Of a stretch of 64,000 nt of DNA, positions 33,094-42,135 are shown piece after piece. The notes under the pieces were generated by a model. The model saw nothing but the letters and a program-made list of their open reading frames with translations, was not told the DNA's origin and searched no databases. The stretch's first letter is position 1, and each line of letters opens with the position of its first letter. Made by a program: the position numbers and the translations under genes. This DNA comes from Streptomyces griseoaurantiacus (lineage in GTDB: Bacteria > Actinomycetota > Actinomycetes > Streptomycetales > Streptomycetaceae), in contig BNBP01000010.1 in assembly GCA_014656015.1 (NCBI GenBank), positions 62,001 to 126,000 of the forward strand, written 5' to 3'.

Positions 33094-34119
33094 ATGCGCG
33101 TGACAGACGAGGACAACACGACCGGCAGGGTGACCCTCGCGGAGGTGGCCACACAGGCCGGTGTGTCCCTTTCGACGGTTTCGAAAGTCCTCAACGGACG
33201 GTCGGACGTGTCGGCGGCCACCCGGACCCGTGTCGAGCAACTCCTGGAGAACCACGGGTACCGGCGCCGGGCGGCGACGTCCTCCCACGCGCCGCTCATC
33301 GAGCTCGTCTTCCCCGAGCTGGAGAGCGTCTGGGCGATGGAGCTGATCCGCGGCGTGGAGAACGTGGCGAAGCAGCACAAGGCCAGCGTCGTGCTGAGCG
33401 AGAGCGGCGACCGGCACGCACCCGGACGCGAGTGGATCGAGGGCGTGCTGCAGCGCCGCCCGCTCGGCGTGGTGCTGGTCTTCTCCTCGCTGCCCGACAA
33501 GGTCAAGCGCCAACTGCGCTCCCGTGCCGTGCCGTTCGTCATCATCGACCCGGCCGGGGACCCCGAGGCCGACGTGCCCTCGGTGGGCTCGGCCAACTGG
33601 GCCGGCGGCATGGCCGCCACCCGGCACCTGACCGAACTCGGCCACCGGCGCATCGCCATCATCACCGGCCCCACCGACATGATGTGCTCGCTCGCCCGGC
33701 TGGACGGCTTCCGCTCCGCGATGACGATGGCGGGCCTGGAGACCGACGAACGTCTGGTGCGCTACGGCGACTTCCACGTCCAGGGCGGCTTCGAGCAGGC
33801 CATGGACCTGCTCACCCTGCCCGACCGCCCCACCGCGATCTTCGCGGGCAGCGACCTCCAGGCGCTGGGCGTCCTGGAGGCGGCGCGCCGGCAGGGCCTG
33901 AGCGTGCCGGAGGACCTCTCGGTGGTGGGCTACGACGACGTGCCCCTCGCCCAGTGGTCGAGCCCGCCGCTGACCACCGTGCACCAGCCGCTGCGGCAGA
34001 TGGCCGAGGAGGCGGCGCGCATGCTCCTCCAGCCAGCCGAGGCCGACCGCCCCGCCCTGCGGATGGAACTGGCGACGCGCCTGGTCGTCCGCCAGAGCAG
34101 CGCGACGCCCTCCGCGTAG
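33094..34119 (+). CDS. LacI-family transcriptional repressor of the sugar operon
   Basis: This 341-residue regulator has an N-terminal helix-turn-helix and hinge (TLAEVATQAGVSLSTVSKVL, then NGRSDVSAATRTRVEQLL) and a periplasmic-binding-protein-like core (LGVVLVFSSLP, GSANWAGGMAATRHLTELGH, RLDGFRSAM, AIFAGSDLQALGVLEAARRQ, VVGYDDVPLAQWSSPPLTTV). A TATGCT -10 box at 33081-33086 would start transcription at ATG 33094, so the message is probably leaderless; an in-frame ATG at 33082 lies in that box. The helix-turn-helix coding sequence itself contains TTTCGAAA (near 33178). The inducer should be the imported disaccharide or oligosaccharide. Confidence 0.92.
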   Translation: MRVTDEDNTTGRVTLAEVATQAGVSLSTVSKVLNGRSDVSAATRTRVEQLLENHGYRRRAATSSHAPLIELVFPELESVWAMELIRGVENVAKQHKASVVLSESGDRHAPGREWIEGVLQRRPLGVVLVFSSLPDKVKRQLRSRAVPFVIIDPAGDPEADVPSVGSANWAGGMAATRHLTELGHRRIAIITGPTDMMCSLARLDGFRSAMTMAGLETDERLVRYGDFHVQGGFEQAMDLLTLPDRPTAIFAGSDLQALGVLEAARRQGLSVPEDLSVVGYDDVPLAQWSSPPLTTVHQPLRQMAEEAARMLLQPAEADRPALRMELATRLVVRQSSATPSA

Positions 34120-34137
34120 GGGTACGCGGGGCGCCGT

Positions 34138-34180
34138 CAGGGGCGCGCGGAACCGCGCGACCGGCCACCGCGCACCCGCA
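34138..34180 (+). repeat. Copy of a Streptomyces intergenic repeat
   Basis: These 43 bases match 51492-51534 at 36 of 43 positions (CAGGGGCGCG-GGAAC-GCGCGAC-GCCAC pattern). The element sits in the 206-bp gap after the LacI gene, which otherwise holds no ORF. Confidence 0.7.
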
Positions 34181-34325
34181 CCCGCCGACGGACGCGCACC
34201 CCCGGGCCCTCCCGCGCGCCACCACCCCGGCTCCGCCGCGACCCGCGCACCCGTCGGACAGCCACCCCCCGCCCCCCGACGCCTGTCGGCTGCCCCCGCC
34301 GCGCGAGCGGTGTCACCGTGTCCCC

Positions 34326-35276
34326 ATGACGCACCCCCACCCCGGCCCCCACCCCCTCGACCCCGAGCTCGCCGCCGCGCTGGCGATGATGCCGCCCGTC
34401 GACATCTCCGACCTCGCGGCCGCCCGCGCCGCCCAGAAGGCCGAGACCTTCCTCCGCGTCACCGACACGGACACCACCGGTGTGACGGTGATGGACGTGC
34501 AGCAGGCCGGCGTCTCCCTGCGCGTCTACCGCCCGGAGGGCGCCACCCACCCCCTGCCCGCCGTCTTCCGCATCCACGGCGGCGGCTTCGTCCTCGGCAG
34601 CCCCGACGTCGACCACGAGGCCAACCTCCGCCTGTGCCGCGAACTGCCGTGCGTGGTCGTCTCCCCCGGCTACCGGCTCGCCCCGGAACACCCCTACCCG
34701 ACCGGCCTGGAGGACTGCTACGCCGCCCTGTGCTGGACCGGGGAGAACGCGGTCGGACTCGGCATCCGGGCCGACCGCCTCGCCGTGGCAGGCGACAGCG
34801 CCGGCGCCTGTCTCGCGACGGCCGTCGCGATGCTGGCCCGGGACCGCGGCGGCCCGGAGCTCCGGCTGCAGTACCTGGACAGCCCGGCGCTCGACGACCG
34901 GCTGTCCACCCTCAGCGCCCGCCGCTTCACCGACACCCCGGTCTGGAACCGCCGCAACGCCCGGCTGAGCTGGACCGCCTACCTCGGCGAGGGCGTCCCC
35001 GGCTCGGCCGGTGTGCCGGTCACCGCCGCGCCCTCCCGGGCCGGCACCACCGACCTCGCCGGGCTGCCCCCGGCGCACGTGGTCGTCATGGCCTACGACC
35101 CGCTGCGCGACGAGGGCGTCGACTACGCCCGCGCGCTGCTGGACGCCGGGGTGGCCGCCGAACTGCACCTGTTCCCGGGCACGTTCCACGGCGCCGCGAT
35201 GGTGCGGCACGCCGCGGTGGCACAGCGGATGGCCGCGGAGGAGCTCACGGTGCTGCGCCGCGCCCTGGCGTGGTGA
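34326..35276 (+). CDS. Alpha/beta hydrolase of the hormone-sensitive lipase family
   Basis: This 316-residue esterase has the HSL oxyanion motif FRIHGGGFVLGSPDVDHE, YRLAPEHPYPTGLEDCYAAL, the nucleophile in AVAGDSAGACLATAVA, the acid Asp in AYDPLRDEGVDYARAL and the catalytic His in FPGTFHGAAMV. The start is ATG 34326 (MTHPHPGPHPLDPE); it has no strong ribosome site. The 3' end overlaps the convergent regulator gene by 32 bp. Substrates are probably short-chain esters. Confidence 0.9.
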   Translation: MTHPHPGPHPLDPELAAALAMMPPVDISDLAAARAAQKAETFLRVTDTDTTGVTVMDVQQAGVSLRVYRPEGATHPLPAVFRIHGGGFVLGSPDVDHEANLRLCRELPCVVVSPGYRLAPEHPYPTGLEDCYAALCWTGENAVGLGIRADRLAVAGDSAGACLATAVAMLARDRGGPELRLQYLDSPALDDRLSTLSARRFTDTPVWNRRNARLSWTAYLGEGVPGSAGVPVTAAPSRAGTTDLAGLPPAHVVVMAYDPLRDEGVDYARALLDAGVAAELHLFPGTFHGAAMVRHAAVAQRMAAEELTVLRRALAW

Positions 35277-36390
35277 GCGCTTCGCCCTCCTCCGCCCCGG
35301 CCAGCCGCCAGGCGTACAGCGCGAGCCGGGCCCGGAACCGGTCGCCGCAGTCGCGCAGCCGCCAGCCGGTGGCGGCCTCGACCCGTTCCAGCCGGGTCGC
35401 CACCGAGCTGTGGTGGAGGTGGAGTTCGGCGGCGGCCTGACGCAGCGAGCCGGTGCGGCAGAACGCGGACAGCGCCTCGATCCCCGCCGCGCCGCCCTCG
35501 CGTGCGGCGACCGCCGCGAGGAGCGCCACGTCGGGCAGCTCCCGCAGCCGGGCCGCCGGCAGCTCGGCCAGGACCGCGGCGGTGCCCAGCTCCTCGTGGT
35601 CCGCGACGGCCTCGGCCGGCACCCCGGGCACCGCGAACCGGAGGGCCACCACGGCCTGCTGCCAGGACTCCGCCGCCCGCAGGGCCTCGACGGCGCCGCC
35701 CACCCCGACCCGCGCGGTCCCGCGCAGCACCTCCCGCAGCTCCCCGGCCGGCGAGTCGCCGCCGCCCGCGGCGGGCGGGGCGCCGGGCACCCGGGCCCGT
35801 TGCAGGAGCACGACCCCGTCCCCGCCGAGCCGGGCGGCGCGCACGGTGCCGGGTGCCCCGCCCCGGGCCAGCAGGGCCGGGACGAGCGCCTCCGGTTCGC
35901 CGGGCGCGGCGACGACGACGGCGCGCAGCGGTGCCTGCGGGGCGAAGCCGAGCAGCCGGAGCGCCCGGGTGCGGTCGGCGACGGTCTCGCGGCCGGAGAG
36001 CACCACCTCGAGCAGTCCCGGATCGGCGGCGGGCGAGGGCTGCGCGAGGGTGCGGGCGGCGACGGCCAGCCATTCCAGGACCAGGTCGTCGAAGGGGCCC
36101 GGGGGTCCCGGCCGTTCCAGCCAGACCCGGCCCGCCGTGCCGAGGTCGGCGGCGCCCGACATCCGTCCGGGGCGGTCCGCCAGGGCGGTGCCGTCCGGTC
36201 CCGCGCGCAGCACGCGGCCGTCCGCCAGTTCCCATCCGGCCGGGCACTCGGCCAGGGCCGCGGTGGACCGCAGCAGGGCCGCCGGGTCGACGCGGTCGGC
36301 GGCGAGCAGCGCCTGGAAGTGCGCGATCACCCGTACCGCGGCGGTCGCGTCGGCGTCGAGCGAGGACAGCCGCAGCAGCAAACCCTTCAC
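35245..36390 (-). CDS. PucR/CdaR-type transcriptional regulator
   Basis: This 381-residue protein begins with VKGLLLRLSSLDADATAAV, a conserved start of a Streptomyces helix-turn-helix family. The C-terminal PucR helix-turn-helix reads SLRQAAAELHLHHSSVATRL followed by ERVEAATGW. The central region is a GGDEF-related, Ala/Leu-rich domain. The start is GTG 36390; a TAAACT box just upstream would make the message leaderless. Its 3' end overlaps the HSL esterase gene, which may be its target. The signal is unknown. Confidence 0.82.
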   Translation of the reverse strand: MKGLLLRLSSLDADATAAVRVIAHFQALLAADRVDPAALLRSTAALAECPAGWELADGRVLRAGPDGTALADRPGRMSGAADLGTAGRVWLERPGPPGPFDDLVLEWLAVAARTLAQPSPAADPGLLEVVLSGRETVADRTRALRLLGFAPQAPLRAVVVAAPGEPEALVPALLARGGAPGTVRAARLGGDGVVLLQRARVPGAPPAAGGGDSPAGELREVLRGTARVGVGGAVEALRAAESWQQAVVALRFAVPGVPAEAVADHEELGTAAVLAELPAARLRELPDVALLAAVAAREGGAAGIEALSAFCRTGSLRQAAAELHLHHSSVATRLERVEAATGWRLRDCGDRFRARLALYAWRLAGAEEGEALTTPGRGAAP

Positions 36391-36396
36391 AGCCGC

Positions 36397-36411
36397 AAGT
36401 TTAGGAAACTT
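36397..36411 (-). promoter_or_regulatory. Dyad at the start of the PucR-type gene
   Basis: AAGTTT-AGG-AAACTT is a perfect six-base dyad seven bp from the GTG. On the - strand it contains TAAACT, spaced as a -10 box for a leaderless start. It could be an autoregulatory operator. Confidence 0.45.
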
Positions 36412-36587
36412 CCCCGAAACGAGCACCCCTCAGGAGGTCGGCCGGACGCTTCCCCCGGAAACATGTCCGAAAGGCGCCCGGCGCACGGACCACCCCGCGC
36501 CTCTCGGCCGATTCCGAATTCCCGGCCTCGCGTCGGTCGGCCGTCGTCAGGGGCGGTGAGGCACACCGCAGGACACCTCCGGACAGA

Positions 36588-36600
36588 CCGAAACTTTCGG
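36588..36600. promoter_or_regulatory. Isolated CCGAAACTTTCGG palindrome
   Basis: This is a perfect 6+1+6 dyad whose core CGAAACTTTCG equals operator 1 of the sugar operon read on the other strand. It lies 3.6 kb from that operon in the 257-bp gap before the PucR-type gene (its start is at 36390). No other ORF is seen in this gap. Confidence 0.55.
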
Positions 36601-36647
36601 TTCGCAATCACGCCGGAGCGAGCCCTCTGTCCCACCCCCGGAGGCGC

Positions 36648-37856
36648 TCAGCCCAGCCGGTCGCGGAGGGAGGCCCGCCAGTCCCGGGTGAACGTGGCGA
36701 GGTCGGTGTGCAGGACGTCCCGCAGCGCGTCCTCGACCGCGCCCGCCCGCGTGCCGTGGGCGCCCACCGCCCGGTAGAACGCGCGCAGCCGCTCCTCGCC
36801 CCATCGTTCGGCGATCATCCGGCAGGCCAGCCAGCCGCCCTCGTAGGCCCGCGCCAGCCGCTCCGCGTTCTGCCCGAACCCGAAGTCCGCGTCGGCGGGC
36901 AGCGCGGCCGGCACCCGGCCCGCGGCCACCTCCTCGCGCAGCTCGGGCGCCACCTCCGCCGCCGTGCGGTCGCTGCCGCGGTAGCCGACGAAGTCCGCGT
37001 AGCCCTCCGAGAGCCACAGCGGGGTGGCGGCGGTGGTGTGGGCGCGGGTGGCGACGTGGGTGGTCTCGTGGGTGAGCACGACCTGCCGGCCGAAGTCGCC
37101 GAGGAGGCCGTAGGCGTCGGGGTTGACGATGACCCGGTCGGCGGGAGCCGCCCCCGCGCCGCCCGCCTCGCCGGTGGTGACGGCCGCGATGCCCCGGTAG
37201 TCGCCGTCCGTGGAGCCGAGCAGCCCGGCCATCCCCTTCACCGAGCGGGGCACGTAGACCACGACCCGCCCCGCCCAGCCGGTGCCCCAGGCCCGGGAGA
37301 CGGCCGGCACGGCCTCGTCGGCGAGCCGGGCGTAGGCCCGCAGCCCCGCCGTCGACTGGCCCACGCCGAGGACCAGGCTGCGCCGGCCCTTCACGGCGCG
37401 CACCGGGCCCTGTTCCCAGAGCTGCTGCCCCGACTTCCGCGCGGGCTCGTCGGAGGCCACGTACCAGTGCCGGCCGCGGTGCACCAGGCGCAGCTCCCGC
37501 CCGGAGGTGACCGGCGCGCGGTCCTGCCCGCGCACCCGGTAGCGCAGCTCGGCCCCGGCGGTGGCGTGCTCCCCGGTGCGGCGGAAGGAGGTGATGCGGT
37601 AGGACCAGGAGGCCAGCGGAACGTTTCTGAGGTTGGCGAACTCGGCGGCGCCGGTGGCGAGCTGCTTGCGGGGGTCGGCGGTCGGCGACTCGGTGCCGAG
37701 GAACGCCTCGCGGTCCCGTTCCAGCACGGCCCCGGCCCTGCGGTCCAGCATGCGCTGGGCGTCCCCGCGCCCGGAGTCCCCCACCACCGCGCTCCCGCAC
37801 CCCGCGAGCGCCCCCACCACGAGGAGGCACCCCAGTACCCGTCCGAACCCAGCCAC
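36648..37856 (-). CDS. Lipoprotein with gluzincin metalloprotease motif
   Basis: This 402-residue protein starts MAGFGRVLGCLLVVGALAGC (lipobox LAGC), so it is probably anchored outside the membrane. The zinc motif is VLTHETTHVATRA (H-E-x2-H) near residue 270, and the third ligand region is WLSEGYADFVGYRG. This is the pattern of M1-like or peptidase MA-like gluzincins. The N-terminal domain of about 150 residues is of an uncharacterised nuclear-transport-like type (SWSYRITSF, RELRLVHRGRHWYVASD). The start is GTG 37856; GTG 37880 is possible. The substrate is unknown. Confidence 0.8.
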   Translation of the reverse strand: MAGFGRVLGCLLVVGALAGCGSAVVGDSGRGDAQRMLDRRAGAVLERDREAFLGTESPTADPRKQLATGAAEFANLRNVPLASWSYRITSFRRTGEHATAGAELRYRVRGQDRAPVTSGRELRLVHRGRHWYVASDEPARKSGQQLWEQGPVRAVKGRRSLVLGVGQSTAGLRAYARLADEAVPAVSRAWGTGWAGRVVVYVPRSVKGMAGLLGSTDGDYRGIAAVTTGEAGGAGAAPADRVIVNPDAYGLLGDFGRQVVLTHETTHVATRAHTTAATPLWLSEGYADFVGYRGSDRTAAEVAPELREEVAAGRVPAALPADADFGFGQNAERLARAYEGGWLACRMIAERWGEERLRAFYRAVGAHGTRAGAVEDALRDVLHTDLATFTRDWRASLRDRLG

Positions 37857-38005
37857 GGGACGATCGTACGTGCCCCGCACCCACCGGCGGACGAGGGCTT
37901 TCCCCGCCGGAAGACGCACCGGAGGGCACTCACGGCACCCGGGGCCCCCGGGACGGCGCCCGGGGCACCATCGGATCGGGGCACCCGGGGCGGGTGCCCC
38001 CGTCC

Positions 38006-39046
38006 TCACGGCCGGGTGACGGCGGAGACCGGCATCATCCCGACGGGGTCGTACCGCACCACGGCCCCCGGGTACGGCGCGTGGATCACCTGCCCGCCCC
38101 CCACGTACATCGCCACGTGGCTCGCGTCGGAGCGGTACAGCACGAGGTCTCCGGGCCGCGCCTCGGACAGCGGGACCTGCCGCCCCGCGTACCGCTGCTC
38201 CTGCGAGGTCCGCGGCAGCCCCACCCCGGCCTGCGCGTACGCCCACTGCATGAGCCCCGAGCAGTCGAACCCGTTGGGGCCGGTGGCTCCCCACACGTAC
38301 GGCCGGCCGAGCGCGGACCGTGCCGCCGCCACCGCCGCGGCCGCCCGTGCGCCGATCGCGGCCTCGTCGCCGGGAGTGGCGGACGTCCCGGGCAGCGGGG
38401 CCGTCGGGCGGCCGGCGGAACGGGACGCCCGCGCGTAGGCGGCCCGCTCCCCGGCGGGCAGGGCGTTCAGCACCTGCCGGGCCCGCGCGAGCTTGCGTTC
38501 CACCGCGTGCTTGTGGCGGGCCACCGCCTTGCGGCTCTCCTCCAGTTCGGCGAGCTTGCCCCCGGCCTCGGTGCGCTGCTGGTCCAGTTCCCGCAGCGCC
38601 GACCGCAGTTGCCTGAGCCGGGTGGCCTGGCCCTCGCCGACGCGGTCGAGGGCGGCGGCCCGGTCGAGGTAGTTCTCGGGGTCGGAGGAGAGCAGCAGGG
38701 CGAGAGAGGGATCGATCCCGCCGGAGCGGTACTGGGCGCCCGCGAGCGAACCGAGGCTCTCCCGCAGGGTGTTGACCCGCTCCTGGGTGCGGGCGATCCG
38801 GTCCCGCGCACGGTGGACCTCACCGCGCAGGGTGTCGGCGCGCTCGTCGGCCTCGTTGTACGCCTCGGTGGCGCGCTCGGCCTCCTGGTACAGCCGGTCC
38901 ACCTCCGCGCGGCCCTCGCGCGGCGCGGCACCGGCCGGTACGGCGCCCAGTGCCGCGGCCGCGGTGGCCGCGGCGGACAGCACGGCGAGCGTGGCGCCAC
39001 GCCCCCGGCCGAGTCCGTGTGGTGCAGGACGCTGATGGGACCCCAC
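38006..39046 (-). CDS. Secreted NlpC/P60 peptidoglycan endopeptidase (copy 1)
   Basis: This 346-residue protein has a signal peptide (LAVLSAAATAAAALGAVPAGA), then a coiled-coil domain of about 170 residues (RARDRIARTQERVNTLRESL, ERKLARARQVLNALP). The C-terminal NlpC/P60 catalytic domain has Cys in GPNGFDCSGLMQWAYAQAG, His in SHVAMYVGGGQ and the third His in VIHAPYPGA. It should cleave the D-Glu to diaminopimelate bond in stem peptides. The start is GTG 39046 with AAGGGAG ten bases upstream. Its paralogue of the same length lies 282 bp upstream. Confidence 0.92.
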   Translation of the reverse strand: MGSHQRPAPHGLGRGRGATLAVLSAAATAAAALGAVPAGAAPREGRAEVDRLYQEAERATEAYNEADERADTLRGEVHRARDRIARTQERVNTLRESLGSLAGAQYRSGGIDPSLALLLSSDPENYLDRAAALDRVGEGQATRLRQLRSALRELDQQRTEAGGKLAELEESRKAVARHKHAVERKLARARQVLNALPAGERAAYARASRSAGRPTAPLPGTSATPGDEAAIGARAAAAVAAARSALGRPYVWGATGPNGFDCSGLMQWAYAQAGVGLPRTSQEQRYAGRQVPLSEARPGDLVLYRSDASHVAMYVGGGQVIHAPYPGAVVRYDPVGMMPVSAVTRP

Positions 39047-39328
39047 GACCGGCGCACTCCCTTCCGCTGACGAACCCCCGTCCACGGGGGCACGGCGGCA
39101 GACAGTAGCCGGGTCGGTCACCGTCCGGCTACGGGCAGTGACCGGCGGACAGCGGTGCGCCCCGCCGCTGACGCAGGTCACCGGCGGGGCGCGGGGTCAG
39201 CGCGGGGTGCGGGAATTCGCCCGTTCGGGCGGCATGAGGGGCGGATGGGGAGGCGGTGGCCGGCGGGTCCGGCACCCGGGATGCGGGTGCCGGTGCGCGT
39301 GCCGCCCCGGACACGGAGTCCGGGGTCC

Positions 39329-40369
39329 TCAGACGCGGACGCCGAACATGAAGGGGCCGCCGATCGTGCTCATCGACTCGTAGCGGACGACCGTGCCGGT
39401 CCGGGGCGCGTGCAGGACCTGGCCGTTGCCGGCGTAGAGGCCCACGTGGTGGAGGTCGCTGAAGAAGAACACCAGGTCGCCGACCTGGAGGTCGCTCTGC
39501 GAGCCGATGCGGGTGCCGATGTTCGCCTGCGCCTGGGAGGTGCGCGGGATGGAGACGCCGGCCTGGGCGTAGGCCCAGGAGGTCAGGCCCGAGCAGTCGA
39601 AGGAGGAGGGGCCGGTGGCGCCGTAGACGTACGGCGAGCCGATCTTGCTCTGGGCGGCGGCGAAGGCGGCGGCCGCGCGCCCGGAGGCGGGGGTGGAGTT
39701 GCCGAGGTCGACACGCGACTCGGAGGAGCGGCTGGAGCGCGTCTGCTCGTCCTTGAGCTCCTGCCGCTCCTTGGCCGTCAGGCTGTTGAGCAGCCGCTGC
39801 GCCTCCGCGAGCTTGCCCTGGACCTCTTTCTTCTTCTTGCCGAGCTCGGTGCGGGTGTCGGCGAGGTCCTTGAGCTTGTCGGAGGCTTCCTTGCGCTCCT
39901 GGGCCAGTTCGCGCTGCTTCTCCTGGATCTTCTTCAGCGCGTCGACCTGCTGGCCGCTGAGCTGGTCCAGGGTGGCGGCCTTGTCCAGGTAGTCGTCCGG
40001 GTCGGCGGAGAGGAAGAGCTGCACGGAGGGGTCGATGCTGCCGGTGCGGTACTGGGCGCTGGCCATCGTGCCGATGCCCTCGCGCAGTTCGTTGAGGTCG
40101 GCCTGGCCGCGGGCGACCTTGTCCTGCAGGGTGCTGATCTGCTTCTGCAGCTTCTCCTGCTTCTCCTTGGCCCCGTTGTACTTCTCGGTGGCCTGCTCGG
40201 CCTGCTCGTAGAGCTTGTCGACCTTCGCCTTGACCTCGCTCTTGCTGGGCTTCTCGCTCGGCGCGGCGTTGGCGGCCTGCGCGCTCAGGGCGACGGCGGC
40301 GGCCGCGACGGTGGTGAGCGCGGTCACCCGCGTGCGGCTCGGCTGCTTGGGTCGACGGTGGGACGCCAC
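39329..40369 (-). CDS. Secreted NlpC/P60 peptidoglycan endopeptidase (copy 2)
   Basis: This 346-residue protein has a signal peptide (RVTALTTVAAAAVALSAQAANA), a coiled-coil region (KEKQEKLQKQISTLQDKVAR, KKKKEVQGKLAEAQRLLNSL) and an NlpC/P60 domain with catalytic Cys in GPSSFDCSGLTSWAYAQAG, His in LHHVGLYAGNGQ and His in VLHAPRTGT. The start is GTG 40369, with GAAGAAGGAG upstream; an ATG at 40444 is in frame but has no ribosome site. A promoter at 40475-40504 gives a leader of about 100 bases. The same length and order of parts as copy 1 point to tandem duplication. Confidence 0.92.
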   Translation of the reverse strand: MASHRRPKQPSRTRVTALTTVAAAAVALSAQAANAAPSEKPSKSEVKAKVDKLYEQAEQATEKYNGAKEKQEKLQKQISTLQDKVARGQADLNELREGIGTMASAQYRTGSIDPSVQLFLSADPDDYLDKAATLDQLSGQQVDALKKIQEKQRELAQERKEASDKLKDLADTRTELGKKKKEVQGKLAEAQRLLNSLTAKERQELKDEQTRSSRSSESRVDLGNSTPASGRAAAAFAAAQSKIGSPYVYGATGPSSFDCSGLTSWAYAQAGVSIPRTSQAQANIGTRIGSQSDLQVGDLVFFFSDLHHVGLYAGNGQVLHAPRTGTVVRYESMSTIGGPFMFGVRV

Positions 40370-40474
40370 GGAGGCGAGCTCCTTCTTCCTCCAGCCGCCT
40401 ACCGACACACCGGTGGGCGGTGCCCCTCCACCGTCACTTCCCATAAGTGATCAACCGAGTGGAGGTTGGGGCTG

Positions 40475-40504
40475 ACCCTAGTGACCCTCTTGTGATCAGT
40501 TCAA
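40475..40504 (-). promoter_or_regulatory. Sigma-70 type promoter of the NlpC/P60 gene; gap 40370-40721
   Basis: The - strand has TTGAAC (40504-40499), an 18-bp spacer and TAGGGT (40480-40475). Transcription should begin near 40468. The remaining AT-rich part of the 352-bp gap (40505-40720) holds no ORF. It contains a run of six T on the - strand at about 40516-40521, which may help to end transcription of the upstream NYN gene. Confidence 0.65.
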
Positions 40505-40721
40505 ATCCTCATCAGAAAAAACACGGCTCTCGCGGGCATATTTTGCACACAACACACAACCAGTGACCCAGTGTTGACGCTACGTTGCGTGACGAGGCGG
40601 TCAATTGGGGCATGCGGCGCGGATGTTGCGGTTGGCGCGTACAGCCCGCTTCGGGCACGGCCTCCGACGGACGAGCCCCACGGAAGAACCGGGAAAGGGC
40701 CGGCGGAACGGGGGGAAAGGG

Positions 40722-42071
40722 TCAGCCGCGCGAGAAACGCTTCAGGAGCACCGCGGAGGCGACCGGACGGGCTCCGGCCCGCGCCACCCCGTCGGCGACC
40801 TCGCGGTCCGTGGAGACGACGATCACGGGCCGTCCCGGGGGCTCCGCGCGCACCAGCCGGCGGATCAACTCGTCCGCGGTCACGCCCGGCTTGGAGAACA
40901 GCACCCGCACCCCGCGCGGCGGCGCGAGCAGCACGGGGGCGGCGAGTTCGGCGCCGTCGAAGACGCACGTGGTCTCGGCCCCGGTCTGCGCGGCGAGCTG
41001 GGCGAGCTGCCCGAGCAGCCGCAGCCGCTGCTTCTCCAGCGGCATCTGCGGATAGCCGGTCTTGGTGACGTTGTAGCCGTCGACGACGAGGTGCGCCTGC
41101 GGCAGCGCGAGCAACTGGTCGACGATGGCCGGATCGTCCTCGGACAGCGCCCGGTTGGCGATGTCCTTCGGGGTCATCCGGCCCGGTTCCACGGCGTCCA
41201 CGGTCTCGGCGGGCCGCACGGACACCGGCGGCAGCGCCAGCTCCCTGCGCAGCCCCTGCGAGGCCTCCAGGACCGTGTCGAGGAGCAGCCGGATCCGCAT
41301 GTCCTCGACGCTGCGGCCCTCGCGGGCGGCCTTGCGGCTCGCCTCCAGGGCGGCCTCGGACTCCCCGAGCCGCGCCTTGAGCCGCCGGGACTCGCTCTCG
41401 GCGGCGGACAGCCGGACCTGTGCCTCCGCGCGTTCGGCCTCCCGCTCGGCCCGCGCCTTGCGCAGCGCCGCCTCGCCCCGCTTGACGTCGCTGAGGGCGG
41501 CCCGCAGCTTGCGGTGCAGCGACTCGGACTCCTTCTTGGCCGTCTCCAGCTCGCCGCGCAGCCGCTCGGTCTCCGTGCGGACCTGGCCGCGGGCGGCGGC
41601 CAGCTCGGCGCGCAGCCGCTCCAGCTCGGCGCGGCTCTCCTCACCGGCCCGCTCGGCGTCCGCCCGCTGGGCCTCCTCGCCGGCCGCGGTCACGAGCTTG
41701 ACCCAGCCGGCCGGGCGCAGCACGTAGGCCGCGGCCGCCACGTCGAGCGGATCGGCGGCCGGGGGCGGGGAGCCCGCGTCGAGGGCACCGGTCAGCTCGG
41801 GCTGGGCCTCCCTGAGCTTCTCGGCGATGCGCTGGCGGAACAGCGGGTCGGCCTCCACCGCGGCCGCCATCGCGTTCCCCGCGAACTTGGCCCGCCGGGT
41901 GGGCGTGAACCGCGCGTACTGCCGGAGCTGGGTGGGCAGCTCGGCCACGGTCAGCCCGCCGAAGCCGTCGGAGACGATCCCCACCACGCGTCTGCGGACG
42001 CCGTCGGGCAGCGGACGGTCGAGCACCTCGGCGGCGCCGTCGCCCGGCTCCCCGCCTTGTGTCTGAGCCAT
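40722..42071 (-). CDS. NYN (YacP-like) domain RNA-binding/ribonuclease protein with coiled coil
   Basis: This 449-residue protein has an N-terminal domain (VRRRVVGIVSDGFGGLTVAE, YARFTPTRRAKFAGNAMAAA), then a long charged coiled coil of about 130 residues (residues 140-270). The C-terminal NYN domain, a PIN-like fold, has its acidic site in HLVVDGYNVTKTGYP, TTCVFDGAEL and VIVVSTDREVADGVARAGA. YacP/Rae1 relatives cut mRNA on ribosomes. The target here is unknown. The start is ATG 42071. It is followed 352 bp later by the NlpC/P60 genes. Confidence 0.85.
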   Translation of the reverse strand: MAQTQGGEPGDGAAEVLDRPLPDGVRRRVVGIVSDGFGGLTVAELPTQLRQYARFTPTRRAKFAGNAMAAAVEADPLFRQRIAEKLREAQPELTGALDAGSPPPAADPLDVAAAAYVLRPAGWVKLVTAAGEEAQRADAERAGEESRAELERLRAELAAARGQVRTETERLRGELETAKKESESLHRKLRAALSDVKRGEAALRKARAEREAERAEAQVRLSAAESESRRLKARLGESEAALEASRKAAREGRSVEDMRIRLLLDTVLEASQGLRRELALPPVSVRPAETVDAVEPGRMTPKDIANRALSEDDPAIVDQLLALPQAHLVVDGYNVTKTGYPQMPLEKQRLRLLGQLAQLAAQTGAETTCVFDGAELAAPVLLAPPRGVRVLFSKPGVTADELIRRLVRAEPPGRPVIVVSTDREVADGVARAGARPVASAVLLKRFSRG

Positions 42072-42135
42072 CCGTCACCCCTATGCCTGTACGGGAGCCC
42101 CGCAGCGGGCTCCCTGCGGCGGGTACCCGCTCCGC

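Noticed and set aside
40450..40720. A ydaO (c-di-AMP) riboswitch upstream of the NlpC/P60 gene
   Set aside because: Such switches are known before cell-wall hydrolase genes in Streptomyces, but the leader from about 40468 is only 100 bases and I see none of the conserved core.
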